Shown: piece by piece, positions 44,354 to 53,373 of the stretch
How the letters are laid out: every line of letters starts with the position of its first letter
Numbering within the stretch: the first letter of the stretch is position 1
Assembly: GCA_016124495.1 (NCBI GenBank)
Contig: WGNP01000015.1
Coordinates: 1 to 64,000, forward strand
DNA length: 64,000 nt
Origin: Hyphomonas sp.
Lineage (GTDB): Bacteria; Pseudomonadota; Alphaproteobacteria; Caulobacterales; Hyphomonadaceae
Reading direction: 5' to 3'
Program-made: the position numbers and the translations under genes
The notes under the pieces: generated by a model
Database searches by the model: none
Told to the model about the DNA's origin: nothing
What the model saw: the letters and a program-made list of their open reading frames with translations, nothing else

Positions 44354-45559
44354 TTAATCCATTTTGTCACGATCCACCGCGCGCTGCACTTGCCTGTAAA
44401 ACTCCCGCCGCGCTTCCCACTCCCCGCCCCGCAGTCCCAGCGCCGAAGTCCAGCTGGCGTTGGACGCGATCACGAGGTTGCGGTTCGGGTCGATGAAAAT
44501 ACCCTGCCCGAAAATTCCGTCGGCCTGGTAAGAGCCATCATCCCATGTCCACCACTGGTATCCGTACCCTTCACCGGGCGAGTTGATGTCGGCCTGTTTC
44601 TGTGTGGCGGCGGCGATCCAGCCTTCCGGCAGGATGCTCTCGCCGTCCACCACGCCGCCGGCCAGCATGAAAAGGCCGAACCGCGCAAAGTCCCGCGTTG
44701 TCGCCTGGATGCAGCAACCGGCTATCTCGCGGCCATCCTGTCCCAGCAGCCAGGTCGCGTCCTGCTCCATCCCGAACGGCGTCCAGATTTTCTCGGAGAG
44801 ATACACGTTCAGCGTCTTGCCCGTCGCCTCGCTCACCAGCACGCCGATCAGGTTTGTCTCGCCGGTCGAGTAGTTCCATTGCTCACCCGCCGGATGGGCC
44901 CGCGACAGACCGGCCATGTAGGCGGCGACCGTGCTGACGCCTTCGACCGGCGCCTGCAGGTCAAACCGCGCCACATCCGAGTGTGGATCTTCATAATCCT
45001 CGTTCCAGGCGACGCCGGACGTCATCGTCAGCAACTGCGCGATGGTCACGGAGTCATACTCCGAGCCCTTCAGGCCGGAGATGTAAGTGCTGACAGGCTC
45101 GTCGAGGCTATTGATATAGCCGTCCTTCATCGCCGCGCCGACCAGCGTAGACGTCAGGGACTTGGCGACCGAAAAGCTGGTCCACCTGCCCGACGCGCTG
45201 AAATCAAGGCCGTAGCGTTCAAGACGCACCTGTCCGTTGTGCACGATGATCAGCGACGCGCTGCGCTGACTCGTAAGATAAGCATCAAGATCGAGGCCGA
45301 GATCCAGCGGCTTGCCGTCCGGCAGCGGATAAGCGGCGTCGCCCGCGGTGACCGGACGTGACCCCACGATCATCGGCACACGGTCGATCATCCGGAACCC
45401 GGCATCCCGCTGCGCCTGGCTCCAGAACAGGACATCCCGGCCAACCGGCGGGTTCTTGAGCAACGCCCGCCAATCCGGCCCGATCAGTACCCAGCCCGCT
45501 CCCAGCAGCACCAGCAGCACAGCCAACCCGATCCCTGTGCGGCGAACCCATCCGGCCAT
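44354..45559 (-). CDS. Serine hydrolase of the beta-lactamase class C/esterase type
   Basis: A 401-residue membrane-anchored protein: one N-terminal helix (about 9-26), then a beta-lactamase-like domain with nucleophile SVAK at 130-133, the second element NYSTGETN (YxS/N) and a C-terminal segment with GIFGQGIFIDP. This is the EstB/6-aminohexanoate hydrolase (NylB-like) pattern and acts on esters or amides outside the cytoplasm. It is divergent from the operon starting at 45745 and shares the intergenic palindrome. Confidence 0.83.
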   Translation of the reverse strand: MAGWVRRTGIGLAVLLVLLGAGWVLIGPDWRALLKNPPVGRDVLFWSQAQRDAGFRMIDRVPMIVGSRPVTAGDAAYPLPDGKPLDLGLDLDAYLTSQRSASLIIVHNGQVRLERYGLDFSASGRWTSFSVAKSLTSTLVGAAMKDGYINSLDEPVSTYISGLKGSEYDSVTIAQLLTMTSGVAWNEDYEDPHSDVARFDLQAPVEGVSTVAAYMAGLSRAHPAGEQWNYSTGETNLIGVLVSEATGKTLNVYLSEKIWTPFGMEQDATWLLGQDGREIAGCCIQATTRDFARFGLFMLAGGVVDGESILPEGWIAAATQKQADINSPGEGYGYQWWTWDDGSYQADGIFGQGIFIDPNRNLVIASNASWTSALGLRGGEWEARREFYRQVQRAVDRDKMD

Positions 45560-45645
45560 CTTATCCCCTCCCGTTTTTCCTGGCCCCTCCTATCTCGTCC
45601 CGCGCCGGACCGGAACCTGCCTTCCAACTCGTCCCCGTCGGTTGT

Positions 45646-45658
45646 TGACGCAGCGTCA
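45646..45658. promoter_or_regulatory. TGACG-CAG-CGTCA palindrome, putative TetR operator
   Basis: Perfect arms TGACG (45646-45650) and CGTCA (45654-45658) with a 3-base centre, inside TTGACGCAGCGTCAGAA. It lies in the 185-base divergent promoter region, about 87 bases before the first gene of an operon that ends with a TetR gene. Palindromes of this composition are common TetR-family sites. A second palindrome, AACATGTT, lies at about 45702. Confidence 0.5.
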
Positions 45659-45744
45659 GAACGATTTTGTCTCCAGAACCCGCTTGTCGGGATTTTTGAA
45701 ACATGTTCTAATTTTTAAACATTATCGAAAAGGGACCTGAGCCA

Positions 45745-45981
45745 ATGCCGGCCACCGAACTCTCGACTGTGCGCCAATCGATCCTGCCCAAGGGCGGCGA
45801 CACCTGGCAGTCAATCGCTGCCCGCTGCCTTTCCGGCACACCGGAAGCCGAAGCAGTCTCCCAGTTGCAAAGCTGGAACCTGCACGTCTTCATGCGCGCC
45901 TCGGGCGCCGCCGGCAGCATGCGCGGCACAAACCCCATCCTGCCGAGCGATGTCATCTTCATCGAGCCGCCGCGCGCCTGA
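45745..45981 (+). CDS. LysM-like small protein
   Basis: A 78-residue protein whose pattern fits a single LysM-like fold: LPKGGDTWQSIAARCL near the start, an inner NLHVFMR and a closing NPILPSDVIFIEPP. There is no signal peptide, so if it binds glycans it does so only after another form of export. A structural role as a small partner in the operon is possible. AAGGGA precedes ATG 45745. It opens an operon of closely spaced genes. Confidence 0.65.
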   Translation: MPATELSTVRQSILPKGGDTWQSIAARCLSGTPEAEAVSQLQSWNLHVFMRASGAAGSMRGTNPILPSDVIFIEPPRA

Positions 45982-45983
45982 AC

Positions 45984-46232
45984 ATGAGCGGTGCAACGGT
46001 CAGCCAGGTCCAGATTGCGGCCGCCCATGACGGCGAAGCCGAACTGGTGCTGACGCTGTCGTTCGAGAACGGCGGCCAGTCTCTGGTCACTCTGGACGAG
46101 TTTGCCGCCCGCACGCTGCTCACGACCTGCGCGGCTGACTCGGCGGACGGTCTGATCGGCGCCAGCTGGGAACAGGTCCGCGACGCACTCGTCGCTTCAT
46201 CCGGCAGGTATGCCGGCACTCAGAACACATAA
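45984..46232 (+). CDS. 82-residue protein of unknown function
   Basis: The start lies two bases after the preceding stop, so the two are surely cotranscribed. The product begins MSGATVSQVQIAAAHDG and contains LVLTLSFENGGQSLVTLDEFAARTLL, a pattern of two beta strands and a helix. It has no signal peptide, no Cys pair motif and no family that I recognise. It ends 19 bases before the amidohydrolase gene. Confidence 0.65.
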   Translation: MSGATVSQVQIAAAHDGEAELVLTLSFENGGQSLVTLDEFAARTLLTTCAADSADGLIGASWEQVRDALVASSGRYAGTQNT

Positions 46233-46251
46233 AATTAGGGAGGATTTCGGA

Positions 46252-47949
46252 ATGTACGATCTGGTGATCAGGAACGGCCGTGTGGTCGATGGCTCGGGAA
46301 TGCCGGCCTACAACGCCGACATCGCGCTGAGCGGCAACCGCATCGCGAAAATCGGCCGCATCGCTGAAAAGGGCCGCAAGGAAATAGACGCTGAGGGCAA
46401 GGTCGTCTCGCCCGGCTTTATCGATCCCCACACGCACTTTGATGCCCAGCTGCTCTGGGACGGCTATGCCAAGCCCGCCCTCTCGCACGGCGTCACCACC
46501 ATCGTGCCGGGCAACTGCTCGCTCTCTCTCGCCCCATTGCGCGCCGAGTTCCGCACCAAGCTCGTCGGCATGTTCAACCAGATCGAAGAGATGCCGCTGA
46601 AAGCTTTCAAGGAAGGCGTCGTCTGGGACTGGGAAACCTTCTCCGAATACATCACGCGCATCCGCAAGGGCCTCGCCATCAACGTCGCGCCGCTCGTTGG
46701 CCACTCGGTCATCCGCCTCTGGGTGATGGGTGAAGCCGCCATGGAGCGCACCGCCACACCAGAAGAGATCACCGCCATGCAGGGCGTGCTGCGCGAATGC
46801 CTCGACGCCGGCGCCATCGGCCTCTCGACCAGCTATGTCGACATGGACGAAAAGCTCCAGCCCGTACCCAGCCGCTATGCGGACGCCGCCGAAGTCGAAG
46901 CCTTCGCCAGCGTGCTCGGTGAATACGGCCGCATCCTGCAGATCGTGCCGGAATTCTACGACGCCGATCTCACCATCGCCCGCCTCGACCAGCTCGCAGA
47001 GATATCGCTGAAGTACGCAATCCCCACGACCTTCTCGCCGCTCTTCGTCAACGCCGACAACGTGGATGCTATCGACCGCGTCATGCGCCGCGTCGATGAA
47101 CAGTTCGCCCGCGGCGCCCGGGTCTGGCCGCAAGTCCAGACCCGCCCGATCGACATCAGCTTCTGCTTCGCTGTGCCGAGCCTCCTCTTCATCCGCCTGC
47201 CTGGCTGGTACCGCATCATGCGCTTCGGCACGCCCGACCAGATCGTCGCCGCCTTCAAGGACCCCGCGACCCGCGAGAAGCTCGTCGCCGAGTCCGCTGT
47301 CTACAACGCCCTCTGGCCGAAACTCCGCCTGCGGCTGGTGCAGACCGAAGCGAACCAGAAATATGTCGGCATGACCGTCGGCGAAATCGCTGCCGCACGC
47401 GCGACCACGCCGATTGACGTGATGATCGACCTCTCCATCGAAGAGCACCTCGACGCCCACTTCCTCGCCGCAGACATGGGCCACAACTGCGATGAACGCG
47501 TCGGCGCCCTGCTCAAGCACCCCCGCGTCCACATCGGCGCCAGCGATGGCGGCGCACACATCCTGTCCTTCTCGACCTACGGCGACACCGGCTTCCTGTT
47601 CGCGCACTATGTCCGCGAACTGAACGCCATGTCGATCGAATCCGCCGTCAAGAAGATCACGTCCGATACGGCCAGTATCTGGGGCATCCCCGACCGCGGC
47701 CTCCTGCAGCAGGGCTACATCGCCGATATCGTGATCTTCGATCCGCAGACGATCAATCGCGGCGAAGAGAAATACGTCCAGGACGTTCCGGGTGATGGCA
47801 GCCGCTATGTCCGGGACGCCATGGGTGTGGATACGGTGATTGTCGGCGGCGGTGTCGCCTGGACGGCGGTCGCCGGTTACAATGCCGACACGCGAGGCCA
47901 GATCCTGCCCGGCGAGATGCAGGACACCCGCACGCTGGTGCCGGCATGA
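46252..47949 (+). CDS. N-acyl-D-amino-acid deacylase family amidohydrolase
   Basis: A 565-residue metal-dependent amidohydrolase. MYDLVIRNGRVVDGSGMPAY begins the small beta sandwich, SPGFIDPHTHFDAQLLWD carries the HxH metal ligands, GHSVIRLWVMGEAA and GAIGLSTSYVDMD lie in the barrel, and GASDGGAHILS supplies the catalytic Asp. The C terminus returns to the sandwich (GYIADIVIFDPQTI). The closest characterised group cleaves N-acyl-D-amino acids, but many relatives act on other substrates. ATG 46252 follows AGGGAGGA. It overlaps the next gene in ATGA. Confidence 0.87.
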   Translation: MYDLVIRNGRVVDGSGMPAYNADIALSGNRIAKIGRIAEKGRKEIDAEGKVVSPGFIDPHTHFDAQLLWDGYAKPALSHGVTTIVPGNCSLSLAPLRAEFRTKLVGMFNQIEEMPLKAFKEGVVWDWETFSEYITRIRKGLAINVAPLVGHSVIRLWVMGEAAMERTATPEEITAMQGVLRECLDAGAIGLSTSYVDMDEKLQPVPSRYADAAEVEAFASVLGEYGRILQIVPEFYDADLTIARLDQLAEISLKYAIPTTFSPLFVNADNVDAIDRVMRRVDEQFARGARVWPQVQTRPIDISFCFAVPSLLFIRLPGWYRIMRFGTPDQIVAAFKDPATREKLVAESAVYNALWPKLRLRLVQTEANQKYVGMTVGEIAAARATTPIDVMIDLSIEEHLDAHFLAADMGHNCDERVGALLKHPRVHIGASDGGAHILSFSTYGDTGFLFAHYVRELNAMSIESAVKKITSDTASIWGIPDRGLLQQGYIADIVIFDPQTINRGEEKYVQDVPGDGSRYVRDAMGVDTVIVGGGVAWTAVAGYNADTRGQILPGEMQDTRTLVPA

Positions 47950-48905
47950 GCTGGCCTGGCGTCTCCCAGCGCCGGGTTGCCACGAACGGAATTTCCCTGA
48001 ACATTGCCGAGGCGGGCGAAGGCCCCCTCGTGCTCCTGCTGCACGGATTTCCCGAGTCCTGGTATTCCTGGCGTCACCAGTTCGCGCCCCTCGCAGCGGC
48101 CGGCTACCACGTCGTCGCGCCCGACATGCGCGGCTATGGCAAGAGCGACAGGCCCGCCGGGATCACGGCCTATTGCCAGTCCGAAGTTGTCAAGGACATC
48201 ATCGGCCTCGTTCCCGCCCTCGGCTACAAGACCGCCATCGTCATCGGCCATGACTGGGGCGCGCCCACCGCCTGGGCCGCCGCACTCAATCATCCGGATG
48301 TGGTGACCGGCGTCGGCGGACTGTCTGTCCCCTTCATGCCCCGCTCGCCGGTCCAGCCGATGCCGATGCTGCGCGAGATGTTCAAGGGCCAGTTCTTCTA
48401 CCAGCTCTATTTCCAGGAACCCGGCGTCGCCGAAGCCGAGTTCGAACGCGACATCCGCATGTGCCTGAAGAAGTTCCTGGTGCTCGGCGGCGGCGAGACA
48501 GACCTCGCCTCGCTTCCGGTGAAAGGCGAACACGACGACATGTTCTCGAACATGCCGGAACCGAAGACCCTCCCGAAATGGCTGACCGAAGCCGACCTCG
48601 ATTTCTTTGTCGAAGAATTCTCCCGCTCCGGCCTGCGCGGCCCGCTCAACTATTACCGCAACCACGACCTCTACTGGGAACTCACCAGCAACGCCCCGAC
48701 CACGGTTCGCCAACCGGCAATGTACGTGGCCGGAACACATGACGGCGTGGTGATGATGGCTGCCGCAGGCATTGAGATGATGCCGCATTTCGTAACCGAT
48801 CTTCGGATCAACAAGATGATCCCCGGCATCGGCCACTGGACCCAGCAGGAAGCGCCCGGCGCGGTCAACGAACTCATCCTGGACTTCCTCAAGCAGATCG
48901 ATTGA
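47946..48905 (+). CDS. Epoxide hydrolase-like alpha/beta hydrolase
   Basis: A 319-residue hydrolase with the pattern of soluble epoxide hydrolases: HGFPESWYSWRHQ (oxyanion HGxP), APDMRGYGKSDRP, and the nucleophile elbow GHDWGAPTAW with Asp in place of Ser. The cap supplies Tyr candidates (LNYYRNHDLYWE), and GHWTQQEAP carries the base His. An Asp nucleophile implies opening of an epoxide or removal of halide; the former is more common in this sequence group. Start overlaps the preceding stop in ATGA. Confidence 0.88.
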   Translation: MSWPGVSQRRVATNGISLNIAEAGEGPLVLLLHGFPESWYSWRHQFAPLAAAGYHVVAPDMRGYGKSDRPAGITAYCQSEVVKDIIGLVPALGYKTAIVIGHDWGAPTAWAAALNHPDVVTGVGGLSVPFMPRSPVQPMPMLREMFKGQFFYQLYFQEPGVAEAEFERDIRMCLKKFLVLGGGETDLASLPVKGEHDDMFSNMPEPKTLPKWLTEADLDFFVEEFSRSGLRGPLNYYRNHDLYWELTSNAPTTVRQPAMYVAGTHDGVVMMAAAGIEMMPHFVTDLRINKMIPGIGHWTQQEAPGAVNELILDFLKQID

Positions 48906-48917
48906 ACGCCAACGCCC

Positions 48918-50444
48918 ATGTCAAAAACCGAAACAGTCATCGTCATCGGCGCCGGCATTGCCGGCCTCTGCACGGCGCTTATGCTCGCACCGAGCGGGCG
49001 GGCTATAACACTGCTCGAACGTGACGGACCCATCGAAAACCAGGATCCGGACCAGCTTTTCCGCGACTGGCGCCGCACGGGCGTCGGCCAGGTGCGCCAG
49101 AGCCATGCCTTCCTTGCGCGGCTGCGGACCATCATGAAGGCCGAGCATCCCCTTTTGCTGGAGCAGCTGAAAGCCCTCGGCGTGCGTGAACTGACGTTCG
49201 ACAACATGCTCACCGCGCCGCAGCAGGCACTCTACACCCCCCAGCCGCAGGACGAAGAACTCACCTTCATCACCAGCCGCCGCACGACGCTCGAATTCGC
49301 CATGCGCCGCTATGTCGAAACGCTCGGCAACGTGGCGATCCGCTCCGGCTTCCTCGTGCGCCGCCTCGTCACGTCCAGGGCAGAGGACGGCGTCATCACT
49401 GTCTCAGGCGTCACCGGTGAGCAGGAGGGCGCCGGGATCACGCTGACCGCAGATGTCATTGTCGACACCACCGGCAAGAACGGGTTCACGTTCGACCAGC
49501 TGGTCGAGGAAGGCGCGAATGTCCGGGAAGAAAATGAAGGTGCCGGCATCCTCTATTTCACTAAGCATTACCGCCTGAAACCGGGCCAGCAGGAGCCCGA
49601 CCGCAACGAACACCCGCCCGCCAGCGGCGACCTCGGTTACCTCAAATACGGCGTCTTCCCGGGCGATAATGGCAACTTCTCCATCACTATCGCCCTGCCG
49701 GAAGTTGAACTCGAACTGCGCAAGTCGATCCTCAATCCTGCAATCTTCCACCAGATCACGCTGAACCTCCCCGGCCTCCATCCGTGGACGAACAGCACCC
49801 GGTCCGAGCCGACCAGCAAGGTGTTCGGCATGGGCAATCTCGTCAGCCGCTGGCGCGATCTCGTCATCGAGGGCAAGCCCGCCACGCACGGCTACTTTGC
49901 CCTCGGCGACACGCTGATCCGCACCAACCCGCTCTACGGCCGGGGCTGCTCATTTGCTGCCGTGGGCGCGCAGCTGCTGCGCCGGACGCTGGACGAGACT
50001 GGCGACCCTGCCCAGCGGGCGATCCTGCTCCACCAGCGCCTCGAATCGGAGCTGCGCCCCTTCTATCTCACCCAGCGCCGTCAGGACCGGTCCGCCATCA
50101 AGCGTGCCCGCGAAACGCTGACGCCCGGCTTTAAGCCGAAGTTCAAGGCCAGACTGATGCAGAGCTTCATCGATGACGGCATCCGTATTGCCGTTCGCTC
50201 TGACGTCCGCCTGCTGCGCGAAGCGATGCGCGGCTTCCACATGCTCGAGCATCCGGACAAGTGGCTGGGCAAGCCGAACAATCTCGCCACGGTCCTTTAT
50301 TACTGGGCGCGCGGCAGGAAACTCAACGCCGCCGCCTATCCGCCGAGCGCGGGACCGGAGCGCCAGGAAATGATGCAGGCCCTGAACCTCGACTACCGGG
50401 CCGACCTCATCCAGCTACCCGAAGAAACCCGGCTCGCTGCATGA
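48918..50444 (+). CDS. FAD-dependent oxidoreductase (monooxygenase-like)
   Basis: A 508-residue flavoprotein. The dinucleotide-binding motif VIVIGAGIAGL lies at residues 7-17, DVIVDTTGKNG in the middle, and GYFALGDTLIRTNPLYGRGCSFAAVGAQLL is the second FAD-binding region with GD and the ribityl contact. The SHAFLARLR segment replaces the usual HALL. This architecture occurs in flavin hydroxylases and epoxidases. An epoxidase feeding the epoxide hydrolase encoded 12 bases upstream is an attractive but untested idea. Its stop overlaps the TetR start in ATGA. Confidence 0.8.
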   Translation: MSKTETVIVIGAGIAGLCTALMLAPSGRAITLLERDGPIENQDPDQLFRDWRRTGVGQVRQSHAFLARLRTIMKAEHPLLLEQLKALGVRELTFDNMLTAPQQALYTPQPQDEELTFITSRRTTLEFAMRRYVETLGNVAIRSGFLVRRLVTSRAEDGVITVSGVTGEQEGAGITLTADVIVDTTGKNGFTFDQLVEEGANVREENEGAGILYFTKHYRLKPGQQEPDRNEHPPASGDLGYLKYGVFPGDNGNFSITIALPEVELELRKSILNPAIFHQITLNLPGLHPWTNSTRSEPTSKVFGMGNLVSRWRDLVIEGKPATHGYFALGDTLIRTNPLYGRGCSFAAVGAQLLRRTLDETGDPAQRAILLHQRLESELRPFYLTQRRQDRSAIKRARETLTPGFKPKFKARLMQSFIDDGIRIAVRSDVRLLREAMRGFHMLEHPDKWLGKPNNLATVLYYWARGRKLNAAAYPPSAGPERQEMMQALNLDYRADLIQLPEETRLAA

Positions 50445-51133
50445 CCGATGCGACCACCGCGCACGATCTGGGCCGGCGCGAACAGGCGAAAGCCGACCGC
50501 CGGCTGAAGATCGTGCGCGCTGCGCGCGATCTGATTCGCGAGACCGGGGACACGAACCTCTCCATGCGGATGATCGCGCAGCGCGCCGAAGTCAGCGTCG
50601 CAACACCCTACAACCTGTTTGGCTCGAAACGCGCCGTCGTCATGGCCGTCCTCGAGGATGAGCGCGATTTCCTGCACCGGTTCATGGCGCTGAAAGTCGA
50701 CAATGCCATCGACCGCATCTTCGAAGCACATGCGCTGGGCGCTGGCTACTTCATTCAGGACCCGGACTTTTACCGGCCGCTCTGGAAAGCGCTTCTGGAC
50801 ACTAACGGCGAAGACAATACCGGTCTCGCGACGCCCGAGCGCCAGGAACAGACGCGCGCCGCCTGGCGCTGGCTGATCGTGCAGGCCCAGGACGAAGGCC
50901 TGCTGCAGGCCGCCATGCCCGCCGAAATCCTGGAACGGACGCTCTCGCATCTCGGCAATGGCATCATGCTCAGCTGGGCGATGGGCACTCTGCCAACACG
51001 TGAACTGCTGCCCACGGCCGCCCTCGGCTACGCCCTCATCCTCGCTTCGGCCGCGACGCCCACAGGCCGCCCCCTCCTCGACAGGCAGATTTCCGGAAAT
51101 CGCAAGCTGCTCGCCAAACCAGGCGACAGGTAG
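50441..51133 (+). CDS. TetR-family transcriptional regulator
   Basis: A 230-residue regulator. The N-terminal helix-turn-helix is KIVRAARDLIRETGDTNLSMRMIAQRAEVSVATPYNLFGSKRAV split over positions 25-68, followed by an all-helical ligand domain. It is the last gene of the operon (ATGA overlap) and converges, three bases apart, with the next gene. Its likely operator is the palindrome at 45646-45658. Confidence 0.87.
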   Translation: MTDATTAHDLGRREQAKADRRLKIVRAARDLIRETGDTNLSMRMIAQRAEVSVATPYNLFGSKRAVVMAVLEDERDFLHRFMALKVDNAIDRIFEAHALGAGYFIQDPDFYRPLWKALLDTNGEDNTGLATPERQEQTRAAWRWLIVQAQDEGLLQAAMPAEILERTLSHLGNGIMLSWAMGTLPTRELLPTAALGYALILASAATPTGRPLLDRQISGNRKLLAKPGDR

Positions 51134-51136
51134 CCG

Positions 51137-51886
51137 TCAGCTCTCCCCCGTCCCTTCAAGCAGCCCGCGCGCCGTCAGGCTCTCCCACGCCGCTTCCACA
51201 TCATCCACGATGTCGAACAGGTCCAGATCCTGCGGACTGATCATGCCGGTCTCGGCCAGTGCTTCGAAGTTGATGATCCGTGTCCAGAACGCCCGGTCAT
51301 AAAGCACGACCGGAATGGCCGGCGCTTTGCCCGTCTGCGAAAGTGTCAGCAGTTCGAAGAGTTCATCCAAAGTCCCGAAGCCGCCGGGGAAAATCACCAG
51401 CGCGCGCGCACGCATGGCGAAATGCATCTTTCGCATGGCGAAATAGTGAAACCTGAAGCTGAGCTGCGGAGTGATGAACGGGTTCGGCGCCTGCTCATGC
51501 GGTATAGAGATGTTGAGGCCGATGGACAGGGCGCCCGCGTCCTGCGCGCCGCGGTTGGCCGCTTCCATGATCCCAGGGCCGCCGCCGGTCACGATGACAT
51601 TGTCGAGCCAGGGCCCGCGGTCTGCAAGCGCCCCGCCGCGCTCGGAGGCAATCTGCGCAAAGGTTCGCGCGGCATTGTATGTTTTCGCCTGCCAGTCGCC
51701 CCCATCTTCACGGATCCGTGCGCTGCCGAACACCACGATCGTCGAGCGGATGCGGCGCGCGCGCATATGCGCCTCTGCCTTCGCATACTCCATCATGAAC
51801 CGCGCGCCGCGCATTGAATCGCCGAGGATGAACTCCTGGTCCAGCGCCGCCAGTTGATAGCTTTCGTCTTTCGTCAGGTCAGTCAT
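51137..51886 (-). CDS. LOG family protein (TIGR00730-like nucleotide 5'-monophosphate phosphoribohydrolase)
   Basis: A 249-residue Rossmann-fold protein with VVFGSARI, VTGGGPGIMEAANRGAQDAG and the signature PGGFGTLDELFELLTL (PGGxGTxxE). Members release adenine from cytokinin or nucleotide monophosphates, or act in lysine decarboxylase-like roles that were misassigned. The N-terminal 60 residues extend past the core, as in the longer bacterial LOG group. Confidence 0.88.
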   Translation of the reverse strand: MTDLTKDESYQLAALDQEFILGDSMRGARFMMEYAKAEAHMRARRIRSTIVVFGSARIREDGGDWQAKTYNAARTFAQIASERGGALADRGPWLDNVIVTGGGPGIMEAANRGAQDAGALSIGLNISIPHEQAPNPFITPQLSFRFHYFAMRKMHFAMRARALVIFPGGFGTLDELFELLTLSQTGKAPAIPVVLYDRAFWTRIINFEALAETGMISPQDLDLFDIVDDVEAAWESLTARGLLEGTGES

Positions 51887-52013
51887 GCACTTTCAATCCT
51901 GCTGGAGGGCTACCTGCCCACCTAGTGGCGCGCGCGCCAGCCTGTGGCAACTACGGGTCTCGCGCAACAGCCGGCGCAGGCGTATCCTGTTTCTTCACAG
52001 GAGCTTTATCCAC

Positions 52014-52400
52014 ATGTCTTACACAATCACACGCGCCATCAGCGGCGCATCCTTTGACGACGTTGACGCCCGGGTCCGCAAGGCGCTTGCCAGTTCCGGG
52101 TTCGGTGTCCTCACCGAAATTGATGTTCAGGCCACGATGAAGAAGAAACTCGGCGCCGATATGCCGGCCTACCGGATACTCGGCGCCTGCAATCCGCAGA
52201 TGGCCTTCCAGGCTATCGCCATGGAGCCCCGCGTTGGCGCCATGCTGCCGTGTAATGTTATCCTCCGGCAGATCGAAGGGGCTGTGGAGGTCAGTGCGAT
52301 TGACCCCGCCGCGTCCATGCAGGCGATCGACAACGCTGAACTTCACGCGGTTGCCGGCCAGGTGCGGGCCCTGCTGAAAACCGCGATTGAGGCGATCTGA
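52014..52400 (+). CDS. DUF302 domain protein
   Basis: A 128-residue single-domain protein. GASFDDVDARVRKALASSGFGVLTEIDVQATMKKKLG, split over the N-terminal half, and YRILGACNPQMAFQAIAMEPRVGAMLPCNVIL are the DUF302 signatures. The function is unknown; the fold relates to small binding domains, and the genes often sit near stress or redox functions, as here. ATG 52014 follows AGGAGCT. Confidence 0.88.
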   Translation: MSYTITRAISGASFDDVDARVRKALASSGFGVLTEIDVQATMKKKLGADMPAYRILGACNPQMAFQAIAMEPRVGAMLPCNVILRQIEGAVEVSAIDPAASMQAIDNAELHAVAGQVRALLKTAIEAI

Positions 52401-52525
52401 GCCTGGTCGTGCCGGAGATGGCGGCTCACCTGCGTACTTTTCCGGATAGCCTCACCAGAAGCAAAGGCTCACGGTCCCCTGCAGGCGTCGCTCCCCTGCG
52501 CGCACAAACCCAGGAGGCCTTATCC

Positions 52526-53365
52526 ATGGCAGTTCGCGACATCTCTGTGTGCATCTCGTCGCTAGAGACTGACTTCTCCCTGCTTCATCAGGGCGCCGGC
52601 CTCGCCGCCGCCTGGGAAGCTCATCTGAGCTGCTGCGTCGTTGGCATCCAGCCCGCACCCGTCTACTCGGACGGCATGTTCGTCTCTCTCGACATCATCG
52701 CGGGCCAGATGCAGGCAGGTGAAGAGGACATCCTGCGCTTCCGCAAGAACCTCCACATACATATGCAGGAGAACCTGCCGGCGATTGAGCTGCGCGAAAC
52801 GCGCGCGTTTGCGTCGGGCATCGCCGAGGCTACCTCGATGTATGCGCGGTATGCGGACATGCTGGTGGCGCGCATGCCGGAGAAGACCGACACGGCGCGC
52901 CATGGCGAGATCATTGAGGGGGCTCTGTTTGGCGGCGGGCGGCCCGTTCTCGTCCTGCCGAAGGCGTGGAAGCCCGCGCCGCTGGGTGCCCGGGTCCTGC
53001 TTGCATGGGATGCCAGTCGCGAAGCGTCGCGCGCCATCCATGATGCGTTGCCCCTGCTCGCGCCTGGCGCCGAAGTGTGCGTCACCACGGTCGATGCCCA
53101 GATCGGCTGGAAGAAACATGGCGAAGCGCCGGGTCTCGATATCGCCGCGCATCTCGCCCGTCATGGACTGCGTGTCACGGTGCGCAATGAGGACAGTCTC
53201 GGCAGGCCGGTGGGCGAGCGCCTTGCCGAAAGTGCCAGCAATTTCAATGCAGACCTGATTGTCATGGGCGCTTACCGGCACCCAAAGCTCGCCCAGCGCC
53301 TGATGGGCGGCCCCAGCCATTTTCTGATCGCCGAATCTCCGCTACCCGTATACCTGTCGCATTGA
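52526..53365 (+). CDS. Universal stress protein
   Basis: A 279-residue protein. The C-terminal half is a UspA domain (RVLLAWDASREASRAIHDALPLL, ADLIVMGAYRHPKLAQRLMGG); the N-terminal half is a degenerate second domain (VCISSLETDFSLLHQGAGLAAAWEAHL). The nucleotide-binding pattern is partial. ATG 52526 follows AGGAGG. It is followed directly by the cytochrome gene. Confidence 0.87.
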   Translation: MAVRDISVCISSLETDFSLLHQGAGLAAAWEAHLSCCVVGIQPAPVYSDGMFVSLDIIAGQMQAGEEDILRFRKNLHIHMQENLPAIELRETRAFASGIAEATSMYARYADMLVARMPEKTDTARHGEIIEGALFGGGRPVLVLPKAWKPAPLGARVLLAWDASREASRAIHDALPLLAPGAEVCVTTVDAQIGWKKHGEAPGLDIAAHLARHGLRVTVRNEDSLGRPVGERLAESASNFNADLIVMGAYRHPKLAQRLMGGPSHFLIAESPLPVYLSH

Positions 53366-53373
53366 AGGTGCTC

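Noticed and set aside
42977..45361. Plus-strand open frame (794 codons) opposite the aldehyde dehydrogenase and serine hydrolase
   Set aside because: It spans two well-supported genes and their intergenic gap and has no recognisable domain.
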